Part shown: piece after piece, positions 9,719-19,110 of the stretch
Layout of the letters: each line of letters begins with the position of its first letter
How positions within the stretch are numbered: position 1 is the stretch's first letter
Source of the DNA: Petropleomorpha daqingensis
GTDB taxonomy: Bacteria; Actinomycetota; Actinomycetes; Mycobacteriales; Geodermatophilaceae
Direction: 5' to 3'
Assembly (NCBI RefSeq): GCF_013408985.1
Contig: NZ_JACBZT010000001.1
Span: 3,410,001 to 3,474,000, forward strand
DNA: 64,000 bases
Notes under the pieces: generated by a model
The model's database searches: none
What the model saw: only the letters and a program-made list of their open reading frames with translations
What the model was told of the DNA's origin: nothing
Translations under genes and position numbers: made by a program

Positions 9719-10417
9719 ATGCCGGCCGATCTCTACGACGTCATCTCCCGCCGCCGCGACGTGCGCACCCAGTTCACCGGGGAACCGGTCGATGAGGAGA
9801 TCCTGCTCCGCGTCCTCGGCGCCGCCCACGCGGCGCCCAGCGTCGGGCTGACCCAACCGTGGGACTTCGTGCTGGTGCGGAACCTGGAACTACGCCGTAG
9901 GTTCCAGCAGCACGTCGCGGAGGAACGGGACACCTTCGCCCGGGCCCTGAGCGGTGAGCGCGCGGCCACGTTCGCTCGCATCTCCGTCGAAGGGGTGCTC
10001 CAGGCGTCCCTCGGCGTGGTCGTCACGTACGACCCGGAGCGCGGGGCACCTGCGGTGCTGGGCCGCCACGCCATCGCCGACACCGGGCTGTACTCGACCT
10101 GCCTGGCGATCCAGAACCTGTGGCTGGCAACGACCGCGGAAGGCCTCGGCGTCGGCTGGGTCTCGTTCTACCGGGAGCCCTTCCTCCAGGACCTGCTGGG
10201 CATCCCCGAGCACGTCCGCCCGGTCGGCTGGCTGTGCCTCGGGCCGGTCACCCACCTCGAGGAGACCCCGGACCTCGAGCGGCACGGCTGGCGGCAGCGC
10301 CGTCCGCTGGAGGATGCGGTGCACGTGGACCGGTACCGCGCGCCCGAGCCGTCCACAGCGGGGGCCGCTGTCCACAGTTCGCCGCGAGCCGTCGAAGGCC
10401 GCCAAGCCGCTTCGTAG
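9719..10417 (+). CDS. bluB: 5,6-dimethylbenzimidazole synthase BluB
   Basis: Oxygen-dependent fragmentation of reduced FMN to give the lower ligand of vitamin B12. 232 residues of nitroreductase-like fold. BluB-typical stretches are SRRRDVR, PSVGLTQPWDFV (about residues 40-51) and AIQNLWLATTAEGLGVGWVS. ATG 9719 has AGGA 7 nt upstream. It sits between comEA and comEC on the same strand, with no other cobalamin gene in view. A generic nitroreductase is possible but less likely. Confidence 0.87.
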   Translation: MPADLYDVISRRRDVRTQFTGEPVDEEILLRVLGAAHAAPSVGLTQPWDFVLVRNLELRRRFQQHVAEERDTFARALSGERAATFARISVEGVLQASLGVVVTYDPERGAPAVLGRHAIADTGLYSTCLAIQNLWLATTAEGLGVGWVSFYREPFLQDLLGIPEHVRPVGWLCLGPVTHLEETPDLERHGWRQRRPLEDAVHVDRYRAPEPSTAGAAVHSSPRAVEGRQAAS

Positions 10418-10421
10418 CGTC
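10352..10421 (+). promoter_or_regulatory. comEC promoter with paired TCCACAG boxes
   Basis: TCCACAG at 10352-10358 and 10371-10377 (19 nt apart), AGCCGTC at 10387-10393, TAGCGTC at 10415-10421. All three intervals equal those before comEA. TAGCGT as -10 box would place transcription start at or next to the ATG at 10427, giving a leaderless mRNA. The boxes lie in the last codons of bluB. Confidence 0.65.
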
Positions 10422-10426
10422 GGTGC

Positions 10427-12764
10427 ATGGCCGGTGACCAGGACCCCTCGTCCGACCGCTGGCACTGGCTCGACCTGCGGCTCGCGCCCGCGGCGGTGAT
10501 CTCGTGGCTGGCCGCGCTGATCGCGCCCCGGCTGGGGACGGCGGCACTGTTCGCTGTCGCCGGCGCGGCGGTCGCCGTATCGCTGCCGCTGGTCCGCCGT
10601 CCCGGCCGGGCGGGCTTCGTCGTGCTCGGCGTGCTGGCCGTGCTCGCGCTCACCTGTGGTGCGGCGGGGCTGAGGAGCCTGGCCCGGGAGGCTTCTCCGC
10701 TGCACGCCGTCGCCGAGCGGCGGGGGACGGTGGAGGTGCAGCTCACCCTCGACGACCTGCCCCGTGCCGTGTCCGGCGTGGGCCCGCAGCGGATCGTCGC
10801 GGCCGCGACCGTGACCGCCATGTGGGACGGCCGGACGGCGAGCCGGCTCGACGACGCCGTGCTGCTGTTCGCGCCCGCTGAGCGCTGGGCCGACGTGCCG
10901 CCCGGTCAGGAGGTCCGGGTTCGGGCGACCGCGATGCTGCCGCGGGACGCCGGGATCGTCGCCGTCGTCACCGCGCGAGGGCCACCGCATTCGGCGGGCG
11001 CGCCGGGCCGGGTGCAGGCCGCCGCGCAGTCGCTGCGGATCGGGCTGGCCCACGCATCGGCGCGGGTGCTCGGACCGGGACCGGCGGGGCTGCTACCCGG
11101 TCTGGTCGTGGGCGACACGAGCGCCATGGATCCGGTGCTCACCGAGGACTTCCGGCGAACGGGTCTCGCGCATCTCACGGCCGTGTCGGGCGCGAACGTG
11201 GCGATCGCGGTGGCCGGCGTGCTGTGGCCGCTGCGCCGGCGAGCGGTCGACCGGCGCGTGCAGGCGGTCGTGGGCGCGCTCGCGCTGGTCGGGTTCGTGG
11301 TGCTGACCGGCCCGGGAGCGAGCGTCCTGCGCGCGGCGGCGATGGGCCTGGTGACGCTGGTGGCCCTCGCCTCGGGGCGGCAGCGGGCGGCCGTCCCCGC
11401 GCTCTGCACCGGCGTGCTCGTCCTCCTGCTGCTGCGGCCGGCGCTGGCCGCCGACCTCGGGTTCGCCCTCTCGGTGGCGGCGACGGCCGCGATCGTCCTG
11501 CTCGCACCGACGTGGTCGCGGGCGCTGCGCCGGCGGGGGATCCCGACGCTGGTCGCCGATGCCGTCGCGGTGAGCGCCGCGGCCGGCCTCGCGACGACGC
11601 CGCTCATCGCGGCGTTCAGCGGCCAGGTCAGCTTGGTGTCGCTGCCGGCGAACCTGCTCGCCGCCCCGGCCGTCGCCCCGGCCACCGTCCTCGGCCTGCT
11701 GGCGGCCCTGGTCGCGCCGGTGGCCGCCGCACCGGCCGAGGCCCTGGTGTGGCTGGCCGGGTGGCCGGTGCGCTGGCTGATCCTCGTCGCGGAACGCGGT
11801 GCGGAGGTGCCCGACGCCGTCGCCACCTGGCCGGCCGGCACCACCGCTGCGGTGGCGCTCACGCTCGGCCTGGTCGCTCTGGGGGTGCTGCTCCGGCGGT
11901 TCCGCAGGCTGCGTCCGCTGGTGCTCGCCGCCCTGGTCGGGCTGGTCGTGCTCGGCTGGCCGCTGCGCCAGGCGGTGCGCGGCTGGCCGCCGGAGGGCAC
12001 CGTCGTCGTGGCCTGCGACGTGGGTCAGGGCGATGCGCTGGTCGTCCCGACCGGGCCGGCGGAGGGACTGCTGGTCGACACCGGTCCCGACGTCGGCGGC
12101 GTCGACTCCTGCCTGACCCGGTTGCGCATCGACCGGCTGCGGCTGGTGCTGCTCTCGCACCTCGACGCCGACCACGCGGGCGGCCTGGCCGGGGCGCTGG
12201 CCGGGCGTCGGGTCGACGCGGTCGCGACCGGCACGCTGTCCCCGGCCGATCACCGGGTGCGGGCCGTCGACCGGCTCGCGGCCGCCGCCGGCGCCCGCCG
12301 CGTCACCGCCGTCCCCGGGCAGGTCCAGGAGTTCGGCGAGGCGACCCTCGAGGTGCTCGCCCCGCCGCCCGAGATCGCCACCGCCGGCGCCGCGGCCAAC
12401 GACCTGTCCGTCGTCGCCCGGGTGACCGTGCGCGGCGTGCGCGTGCTGTTCACCGGCGACCTCGGCGCCGAGGCGGAGGCCCGCATCCTCGATCGCGGGG
12501 TCGACCTGCGTGCCGACGTGCTCAAGGTGCCGCACCACGGCAGCGCCGACGTCGACCCCGACTTCCTGGCCGCCACCGGAGCCCGGGTGGCGCTGGTCTC
12601 GGTCGGTGCCGACAACGACTACGGCCACCCGACCGCCTACGCGTTGCGGCTGCTCGGGCAGGACGGCATGCGCATCGAGCGCACCGACCGGGACGGCGAC
12701 CTCGCCGTCGTCGGCAGTGCCCGGGACTGGGGCGTTGCCGCCCGGGAACGTCGCAGGCGCGTGA
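10427..12764 (+). CDS. comEC: ComEC/Rec2 DNA-uptake channel, probable frameshift at 3' end
   Basis: Inner-membrane channel for single-stranded DNA uptake. About 780 residues are credible. N-terminal membrane helices and an OB-like segment lead to the competence domain (HLTAVSGANVAIAVAG, about residues 246-261), further helices, then a metallo-beta-lactamase-like domain (CDVGQGDALVV, LLSHLDADHAGG, LKVPHHGSADVD). The frame does not stop where the family ends: it stays open through holA to a TGA at 14311, and that tail is Arg-rich shadow sequence. A one-base shift near 12740-12750 reaches TGA 12762-12764, just before holA. I place the end there; the literal open frame ends at 14311. Confidence 0.82.
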
Positions 12765-12776
12765 CACGATGCAGGC

Positions 12777-13778
12777 GTGGCAGCAGCACCTCCGGCACCG
12801 ACCTCGCGGCTCCGGGTCGTGGTGGGGGAGGAGGAGCTGCTGCGCGCCCGCGCGGTCTCCGCCGTCCGCGCCGGGGTGCTCGAGCGCCACCCCGACGCCG
12901 AGGAGCACGAGCTCGCCGCCGCCGGCCTCCCGGTGGGTCAGCTGGCCGACGTGCTCGCGCCCTCGCTGTTCGGCGGTCACCGGCTGGTCCTGGTCAGCGG
13001 CGTGCACGAGGCCGCCACCGCCCTGGTCGACGCCCTCGTCGGGTACGCCAAGGACCCCGATCCCGACCTGACGCTGGTGATCGTGCACTTCGGCGGCAAG
13101 CGCAACGAGGCGCTGCTCAAGGCTTTCACCGCCGCCGGCGCCGCCGTCGACGACTGCCCGAAGATCACCTCGCCCGGCGACCGGGTCGCGTTCGTGCGCA
13201 ACGAGGTCCGCACCTTCGGCGGCCGGATCACCCCCGACGCGCTCGCCGCGCTCGTCGATGCGGTCGGCAACGACCTGCGCCAGCTCTCCTCGGCGGCCAG
13301 CCAGCTCGTCTCCGACTTCGGCGGCACCATCGACGCCGACGCGGTGGCCCGGTTCCACCGCGGCCAGGCCGAGGTGAGCGGGTTCACCGTGGCCGAGAAG
13401 GTGCTGGTCGGCGACCGTCAGGGCGCGGTGGAGATGCTGCGCTGGGCCCTGGAGCGCGGCGTCGCGCACGTGCTCATCGCCGACGCGATCGCCGACGGTG
13501 TGCGTACCGCGGCGCGGGTGGCCAGCCTGTCCAGCAGCAACCCCGGCGACCTGGCCCGCGCGCTGAAGATGCCGCCGTGGAAGGTCAAGAAGGCGCAGGC
13601 CCAGTCACGCGGCTGGAGCATCGATGGCCTGCAGCAGGCCATCCGTGTTGCCGCCGACCTCAACGCCGACGTCAAGGGCGCCGCGGCCAGCGCCGACTAC
13701 GCCCTGGAGCGCGCCGTCCGCCGGATCGTCGAGATCCGCACGGAGACCCGCCGCGACCGCGCCGTCCGGGGCCGGTAG
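12777..13778 (+). CDS. holA: DNA polymerase III subunit delta HolA
   Basis: Clamp-loader subunit that opens the sliding clamp. 333 residues from GTG 12777. The family pattern is recognisable: VVGEEELLRARAV at the N-terminus, SLFGGHRLVLVSG, FVRNEVRTFGG, and the C-terminal collar with KMPPWKVKKAQAQ. The order comEA-comEC-holA-rpsT(reverse)-lepA is conserved in actinobacteria. Ends in TAG. Confidence 0.93.
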   Translation: MAAAPPAPTSRLRVVVGEEELLRARAVSAVRAGVLERHPDAEEHELAAAGLPVGQLADVLAPSLFGGHRLVLVSGVHEAATALVDALVGYAKDPDPDLTLVIVHFGGKRNEALLKAFTAAGAAVDDCPKITSPGDRVAFVRNEVRTFGGRITPDALAALVDAVGNDLRQLSSAASQLVSDFGGTIDADAVARFHRGQAEVSGFTVAEKVLVGDRQGAVEMLRWALERGVAHVLIADAIADGVRTAARVASLSSSNPGDLARALKMPPWKVKKAQAQSRGWSIDGLQQAIRVAADLNADVKGAAASADYALERAVRRIVEIRTETRRDRAVRGR

Positions 13779-13818
13779 CCGCAGCCGGTAGCTGCGGCAC
13801 ACGGTCGCCGAGACGCAC

Positions 13819-13852
13819 GAGAGCCCCCGTCCCGTGCGGGACGAGGGCTCTC
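13819..13852. terminator. Bidirectional terminator between holA and rpsT
   Basis: A long hairpin: GAGAGCCC (13819-13826) with GGGCTCTC (13845-13852), and inside it CGTCCCG with CGGGACG, one C/A mismatch between. It lies between the convergent 3' ends of holA and rpsT and can serve both strands. Confidence 0.75.
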
Positions 13853-13866
13853 GGAAGCGAGGAACG

Positions 13867-14133
13867 TCAGCCCTGCAGGCCGGCGAACTGCTTGGCCATG
13901 CCCGACTTGCGGTTGGCGGCCTGGTTCTTGTGGATGATGCCCTTGCTGGCGGCCTTGTCCAGCTGCTTGCTGGCCACCTGCAGCGCCGAGGCCGCGGCCT
14001 CCGCGTCCCCGGCGTCGGCAGCGGTGCGGAAGCGCCGGACGGCCGTCTTCAGGGCGGACTTGACCGCGACGTTGCGCTGCCGCCGCCGCTCGTTGGTCTT
14101 GTTCCGCTTGATCTGGGACTTGATGTTCGCCAC
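13867..14133 (-). CDS. rpsT: 30S ribosomal protein S20
   Basis: Binds 16S rRNA in the small subunit. 88 residues from GTG (complement of 14131-14133), giving [14 protein letters not shown] at the N-terminus, the standard S20 start, and [15 protein letters not shown] near the end. Strongly basic. GAGG lies 7 nt before the start. A TATCTT -10-like box (complement of 14212-14217) lies ~80 nt upstream, so it has its own promoter. The frame runs on upstream but that part belongs to no gene on this strand. Confidence 0.96.
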   Translation of the reverse strand: MANIKSQIKRNKTNERRRQRNVAVKSALKTAVRRFRTAADAGDAEAAASALQVASKQLDKAASKGIIHKNQAANRKSGMAKQFAGLQG

Positions 14134-14249
14134 GCGTGAGCCTCGGTGTCTGGAAGGGGAATGCTTGCTGTCCATCGTCCGGGCGCACGTGCGCACGCGG
14201 ACCGGCCTGCAAAGATACCAGCGTCTGCGGCCGCAGCCCAACGCGGGAC

Positions 14250-15827
14250 TCAGGTGCAGCGTCCCGCCGGCTCCCACGAGCTGCTCAACACGTAGCGACC
14301 CGGGCGGGTGACGGCCAGGGTCGTCCAGCCCCGGCGGGAGCCCGGCTCCACGCAGCCGCCCGGGCCGGACACCGAGGTCCAGCGCGACCACCAGACCGCC
14401 ACCTGCACGGACCCCGGCCGGCGCACGTCCAGCACGACGTGCGAGCGGTCGCTGGTCACCAGCCGGGCATCCCCGCGCACCAGCCCGCCGTCCGTGACGC
14501 GGAACACCCGCCACCACCGGTCGGACCAGACCTGCTGCAGCCCCGGCACCCCGCGGTGCAGCAGCCTCGCCTCCCCGTGCGCCTCCCAGTCGACCTGCCC
14601 GGTCGGCAGGGCGACGTAGGAGACACCGCTGTCCCGCAGCCATCGCAGGTACGCGGCACGAGACGGCGACCCGCCGTAGAACAGCGCCGCCCGGGACGTG
14701 TCCAGCTGGCGCAGCCAACCGCGGGCCAGCGGCACCGCGCGCGCCACCGCCACGCTCTCCTCGTGGTCGTGCAGGGGCACGACCTCGATCCGGCCGACGG
14801 GTCCGTAGCGGGTGAGCTCGTGCACCAGGGCCGTTGCCCGCACCTGTTCGGGCGCCGGGTCGCGCGGCACGAGATCGGTGCCGACCACCGGGGGCAGCAG
14901 CACCACGACCGCGATCGCGGCCAGCGCGGTCACCGGCGCCACCGTCCGAGCGGCGGCCACCAGGGCGGGGGCGGCGAACAGCAGCACCAGCCGGGTGGAG
15001 TTGGACCCGACGGGGTCGTGCACCAGCCACGTCCCCACCAGCAGCAGCACGGTCAGCGCCGCACCCACCCGCAGGACGCGGTGCTGCGGGGTGACCGGGG
15101 CGATCAGCAGGCCGGTCAGGGCGGCCGCCGCCACCGCGGCGAGCATCTGGTGGGCGCTGAACGGCTGCGGCCCGCTCACCGCCCCGAGCAGCCGCGCCGC
15201 GGCGACCGGGACCAGCGCGCCGCCGGCGATCCACCACGCCCCGGCCGGGGCTGAGAACACCGAGGCCCGACGCGCCGTCCCGGCGATCCATGCCCCCGCG
15301 GCCAGCAGCAGGAACACCGCCGCCACCGGGCTCACCGCCCCCGCGAGCACGGCCAGCAGAGCACCGGCCGGGCGGGAGCGGGAGACGAGCACGAGCGCCA
15401 GGCAGCCCAGTGCCGCGCCGAGCCCGAACGTCGTCCGCCCGCTCCACTCGTCGGCCGCCCAGGTGAGCCCAGCGACCAGCCCGACGACGACGAGCCGGCC
15501 CGGCGACGGTCGCAGCCGCGCGAGCAGCGCGGTCGTCGCGGCCGCGCCGAGGACGGTCCCCAGCACGCCCATGAGCGGCAGCCCGAGCAGCCCGGCGATC
15601 CAGGGCCCGGCAAAGCTGTACGACACGACCGGCACCCCGCCGTACCAGCCCAGGTCGACCGGGGGGACGCCGGACGTCGCCCATGACCGCCACCAGGACT
15701 GGGCCGCGAGGTCCCCGCCCACCACCGGCGCCGCCTCGACCGCCAGCGCGCAGGCCAGCGCCCAGAGCGAGGTCAGCGCAACGGGGTGGCCGACCAGCCA
15801 CCGGCCGGCGGCGCGTGCCGCTCCCAC
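14250..15827 (-). CDS. Multi-pass membrane protein, function unknown
   Basis: 525 residues from GTG 15827. Roughly the first 350 residues are a series of hydrophobic segments with short loops, including Ser/Tyr-rich [14 protein letters not shown] near residue 50. The C-terminal ~170 residues are soluble-looking, with [22 protein letters not shown] and several Trp/Arg-rich strands ending in SWEPAGRC. This layout recalls GT-C-type or oligosaccharide-processing membrane proteins of actinobacteria, but I see no diagnostic motif. It lies between rpsT and the divergent lepA. Confidence 0.7.
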   Translation of the reverse strand: MGAARAAGRWLVGHPVALTSLWALACALAVEAAPVVGGDLAAQSWWRSWATSGVPPVDLGWYGGVPVVSYSFAGPWIAGLLGLPLMGVLGTVLGAAATTALLARLRPSPGRLVVVGLVAGLTWAADEWSGRTTFGLGAALGCLALVLVSRSRPAGALLAVLAGAVSPVAAVFLLLAAGAWIAGTARRASVFSAPAGAWWIAGGALVPVAAARLLGAVSGPQPFSAHQMLAAVAAAALTGLLIAPVTPQHRVLRVGAALTVLLLVGTWLVHDPVGSNSTRLVLLFAAPALVAAARTVAPVTALAAIAVVVLLPPVVGTDLVPRDPAPEQVRATALVHELTRYGPVGRIEVVPLHDHEESVAVARAVPLARGWLRQLDTSRAALFYGGSPSRAAYLRWLRDSGVSYVALPTGQVDWEAHGEARLLHRGVPGLQQVWSDRWWRVFRVTDGGLVRGDARLVTSDRSHVVLDVRRPGSVQVAVWWSRWTSVSGPGGCVEPGSRRGWTTLAVTRPGRYVLSSSWEPAGRCT

Positions 15828-15906
15828 GGACCGGATGCTGTCACAGGCACCACGGGTCGACGCCGTCCCACGGGCGAGCCCGTGGGCGTGGGACCATGGC
15901 AGCACT

Positions 15907-17730
15907 GTGACGACTCCCGCTGCCACCGATCCGACCCGGATCCGGAACTTCTGCATCATCGCCCACATCGACCACGGCAAGTCGACGCTGGCCGACCGGA
16001 TGCTCGAGGTCACCGGGATCATCGAGGCACGGCAGATGCGCGCCCAGTACCTCGACCGCATGGACATCGAGCGCGAGCGCGGCATCACCATCAAGGCGCA
16101 GAACGTGCGGCTGCCCTGGAAGGTCGGGGACACCGAGTACGTCCTCGACATGATCGACACCCCGGGGCACGTCGACTTCACCTACGAGGTGAGCCGCAGC
16201 CTGGCCGCCTGCGAGGGCGCCGTCCTGCTCGTCGACGCCGCCCAGGGCATCGAGGCGCAGACGCTGGCCAACCTCTACCTGGCCCTCGAGAACGACCTGC
16301 ACATCATCCCGGTGCTCAACAAGATCGACCTGCCGGCGGCGCAGCCGGAGAAGTACGCCGCGGAGATCGCGCACATCATCGGCTGCGGCCCCGACGACGT
16401 CCTGCGGGTCAGCGGCAAGACCGGCGAGGGCGTGCCCGAGCTGCTCGACCGGATCGTCGCCGAGATCCCGGCCCCGACCGGTGAGGCGCAGGGGCCCGCG
16501 CGGGCGATGATCTTCGACTCGGTCTACGACATCTACCGCGGCGTCATCACCTACGTCCGCGTCGTCGACGGCCGCATCTCCGCCCGCGACCGGATCAAGA
16601 TGATGTCCACCGGCGCCACCCACGAGCTGCTCGAGATCGGTGTCATCTCCCCGGAGCCCAAGCCGGTCGACAGCCTCGGCGTCGGCGAGGTCGGCTACTT
16701 CATCACCGGCGTGAAGGACGTCCGCCAGTCCCGGGTCGGCGACACCGTCACCCTGCAGAGCCATCCGGCCACCGAGCCGATCGGCGGGTACAGCGACCCC
16801 AAGCCGATGGTCTACTCCGGCCTCTACCCGATCGACGGCAGCGAGTACCCGCTGCTGCGCGAGGCGCTGGACAAGCTGCTGCTCAACGACGCCGCCCTCG
16901 TCTACGAGCCGGAGACGAGCGCCGCCCTCGGCTTCGGCTTCCGCGTCGGCTTCCTCGGCCTGCTGCACCTGGAGATCGTCCGCGAACGACTGGAGCGCGA
17001 GAGCGGGCTGAGCCTGATCTCGACGGCGCCCAACGTCGTCTACCGGGTGATCATGGAGGACGGCACCGAGCACACCGTCACCAACCCGAGCGACTGGCCC
17101 AGCGGCAAGATCGACAAGGTCTTCGAGCCGATCGTCGACGCCACGATCATCGCCCCGAGCGACTACACCGGCACGATCATGGAGCTCTGCCAGAGCCGCC
17201 GCGGTTCGCTCAAGGGCATGGACTACCTCTCGGAGTCCCGCGTCGAGCTGCGCTACACGCTGCCGCTCGGCGAGATCATCTTCGACTTCTTCGACGCCCT
17301 GAAGTCGCGCACCCGCGGCTACGCCAGCCTCGACTACCACGAGTCCGGCGAGCAGGAGTCCCAGCTGGTCAAGGTCGACATCCTGCTGCAGGGCGAGCCG
17401 GTCGACGCGTTCAGCGCGATCGTGCACAAGGACAAGGCCTACAGCTACGGCGTGATGATGGCCGGCAAGCTGCGCGAGCTCATCCCGCGCCAGCAGTTCG
17501 AGGTGCCGATCCAGGCCGCCGTCGGCTCCCGGGTGATCGCCCGCGAGACGATCCGCGCGATCCGCAAGGACGTCCTCGCGAAGTGCTACGGCGGTGACAT
17601 CACCCGCAAGCGCAAGCTGCTGGAGAAGCAGAAGGAGGGCAAGAAGCGGATGAAGATGGTCGGCCGGGTCGAGGTCCCGCAGGAGGCCTTCGTCGCCGCG
17701 CTGTCCAACTCCGAGCCCGCCAAGAAGTGA
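15907..17730 (+). CDS. lepA: Elongation factor 4 (LepA)
   Basis: Ribosome-bound GTPase that promotes back-translocation or 30S maturation. 607 residues. G motifs: [13 protein letters not shown] (about residues 19-31), [26 protein letters not shown]. LepA-specific C-terminal region includes [20 protein letters not shown] and [19 protein letters not shown] 15907 gives a short N-terminal tail before the G domain; the long frame upstream is antisense to the membrane-protein gene. Confidence 0.96.
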   Translation: MTTPAATDPTRIRNFCIIAHIDHGKSTLADRMLEVTGIIEARQMRAQYLDRMDIERERGITIKAQNVRLPWKVGDTEYVLDMIDTPGHVDFTYEVSRSLAACEGAVLLVDAAQGIEAQTLANLYLALENDLHIIPVLNKIDLPAAQPEKYAAEIAHIIGCGPDDVLRVSGKTGEGVPELLDRIVAEIPAPTGEAQGPARAMIFDSVYDIYRGVITYVRVVDGRISARDRIKMMSTGATHELLEIGVISPEPKPVDSLGVGEVGYFITGVKDVRQSRVGDTVTLQSHPATEPIGGYSDPKPMVYSGLYPIDGSEYPLLREALDKLLLNDAALVYEPETSAALGFGFRVGFLGLLHLEIVRERLERESGLSLISTAPNVVYRVIMEDGTEHTVTNPSDWPSGKIDKVFEPIVDATIIAPSDYTGTIMELCQSRRGSLKGMDYLSESRVELRYTLPLGEIIFDFFDALKSRTRGYASLDYHESGEQESQLVKVDILLQGEPVDAFSAIVHKDKAYSYGVMMAGKLRELIPRQQFEVPIQAAVGSRVIARETIRAIRKDVLAKCYGGDITRKRKLLEKQKEGKKRMKMVGRVEVPQEAFVAALSNSEPAKK

Positions 17731-18374
17731 CCGGCCGGGTCGACGCGGTCTGCGTCTCGGGGGACCCCACCTTCCGGCTGCCCAGCCGCCGCAGCGGCAT
17801 CGACAAGCGGCCGGTGCCCGGCCGGGTCGCCGTCCACGCTCTGGGTCTGGACGGCGACGTGCAGGTCGAGAAGCGGCACCACGGCGGCGAGGGCCAGGCC
17901 GTCTACGCCTACGCGCAGGAGGACGCCGACTGGTGGGAGCGCGAGCTCGGCCGCGACCTGCCCGCCGGCTCCTTCGGCGAGAACCTCCGCACCAGCGGTG
18001 TGGACCTGGTCAACGCCGTCCTCGGTGAGCGCTGGCAGGTCGGGACGGTGCTGTTCGAGGTGACCGCCTGGCGCATCCCGTGCGCCACGTTCGAGCGCTT
18101 CTGGGCCGTGCCGCAGCTGATCAAGCGGTTCACCGTGCACGGGGCGACCGGCGCGTACCTGCGCGTGCTCGAGACCGGCACGGTCGGCGCCGGCGACGTC
18201 GTCGTGGTGGTCTCCCGCCCCGACCACGGCCTCACCGTGGGGGAGGGCTTCCGGATCGTGACCACCGAGCAGGCCCGCCTGCCGGAGCTGGTGCCGGTCC
18301 TGCACCTCCTCCCGGCCAAGGACCAGCCGAAGCTGGCGCAGCGGATCGCCGCACGGACCGGCGCCCGCGCCTGA
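17727..18374 (+). CDS. MOSC domain-containing protein (YiiM-like)
   Basis: 215 residues, GTG start overlapping the lepA stop. MOSC proteins handle sulfur for molybdenum cofactor enzymes or reduce N-hydroxylated bases. Visible: [21 protein letters not shown], the conserved cysteine in [11 protein letters not shown] (about residues 113-123), and FGENLRTSG. The C-terminal ~50 residues match the extra domain of YiiM/YuaD-type members. Translational coupling to lepA is a common but functionally unexplained arrangement. Confidence 0.88.
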   Translation: MTGRVDAVCVSGDPTFRLPSRRSGIDKRPVPGRVAVHALGLDGDVQVEKRHHGGEGQAVYAYAQEDADWWERELGRDLPAGSFGENLRTSGVDLVNAVLGERWQVGTVLFEVTAWRIPCATFERFWAVPQLIKRFTVHGATGAYLRVLETGTVGAGDVVVVVSRPDHGLTVGEGFRIVTTEQARLPELVPVLHLLPAKDQPKLAQRIAARTGARA

Positions 18375-18417
18375 CCTTCCCGGCGCGCTACTGTCCGCCC
18401 GGACGGGGAGGAGGACC

Positions 18418-19110
18418 ATGCAGCTGCGTCGGGCCGTGGTGTCGCTGCTCGCCGTCGTCCTCCTCGCCGGGTGCAGCGGCGGCGGGGATTCCGGCACCTC
18501 GGCCACCGATCTGCTCGCCAAGGCCAAGAAGACCCTCGACGCGGCCGAGAGCGCGCACTTCGTGCTCACCAGCGACGGCGCCCCCAGCACCGGCACACTG
18601 CTGGTCGGCGGCACCGGCGACATCGAACGCCCCGCGTCGTTCCAGGGCACGCTGAAGGTGCAGACCAGCGGCACGACCGCCGACCTCGAGGTCGTCTCGG
18701 TCGGCGGCACCGTCTACGCGCAGCTGCCGTTCCTGCCGACCTACAGCGTCATCGACCCCGCCCAGTTCGGCTTCGGTGACCCGGGCGCGCTGCTCGACCC
18801 CGACACCGGCATCTCCCAGCTGCTGGCCAAGGCGGAGAACGCGAAGAACGGCGACGAGAAGCGGGTGGACGGCGAGGTCGTCCAGGAGGTGACCGCCGAC
18901 CTGCCCGGCCAGCTCGTCGCCGACCTGCTCACCAGCCAGGACCCGAGCCAGACCGTCAAGGCCTCGTTCCTGATCGCCACCGACAGCGGCGAGCTGCGGC
19001 GCGCCGAGCTGACCGGCCCGTTCTTCACCGCCGAGGACGACGGGACCTACACCCTCGAGCTCAGCGAGTTCGGCGCAGATGTCTCGATCACCGCACCGCC
19101 CACCGGCTGA
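18418..19110 (+). CDS. LppX/LprAFG-family lipoprotein (LprG-like)
   Basis: 230 residues with a lipoprotein signal peptide: basic start QLRRAVV, a hydrophobic core, and lipobox LLAGC with acylated Cys near residue 20. The mature part follows the LppX/LprAFG beta-fold (AAESAHFVLTSDG, PASFQGTLKVQTSG, SVGGTVYAQLPF). In mycobacteria LprG carries triacylglycerol and glycolipids and is cotranscribed with the MFS pump P55. Here an MFS gene also follows and overlaps. GGAGGAGG precedes the ATG; a TACTGT -10-like box lies at 18388. Confidence 0.88.
   Translation: MQLRRAVVSLLAVVLLAGCSGGGDSGTSATDLLAKAKKTLDAAESAHFVLTSDGAPSTGTLLVGGTGDIERPASFQGTLKVQTSGTTADLEVVSVGGTVYAQLPFLPTYSVIDPAQFGFGDPGALLDPDTGISQLLAKAENAKNGDEKRVDGEVVQEVTADLPGQLVADLLTSQDPSQTVKASFLIATDSGELRRAELTGPFFTAEDDGTYTLELSEFGADVSITAPPTG

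Noticed and set aside
12765-14311. The in-frame continuation of comEC through holA and over rpsT
   Set aside because: The translation is Arg/Gly shadow sequence overlapping two certain genes on both strands; I treat it as the result of a missing stop.
14812-15906. Upstream extension of the lepA frame
   Set aside because: It is antisense to the membrane-protein gene; LepA has its normal N-terminus from 15907.
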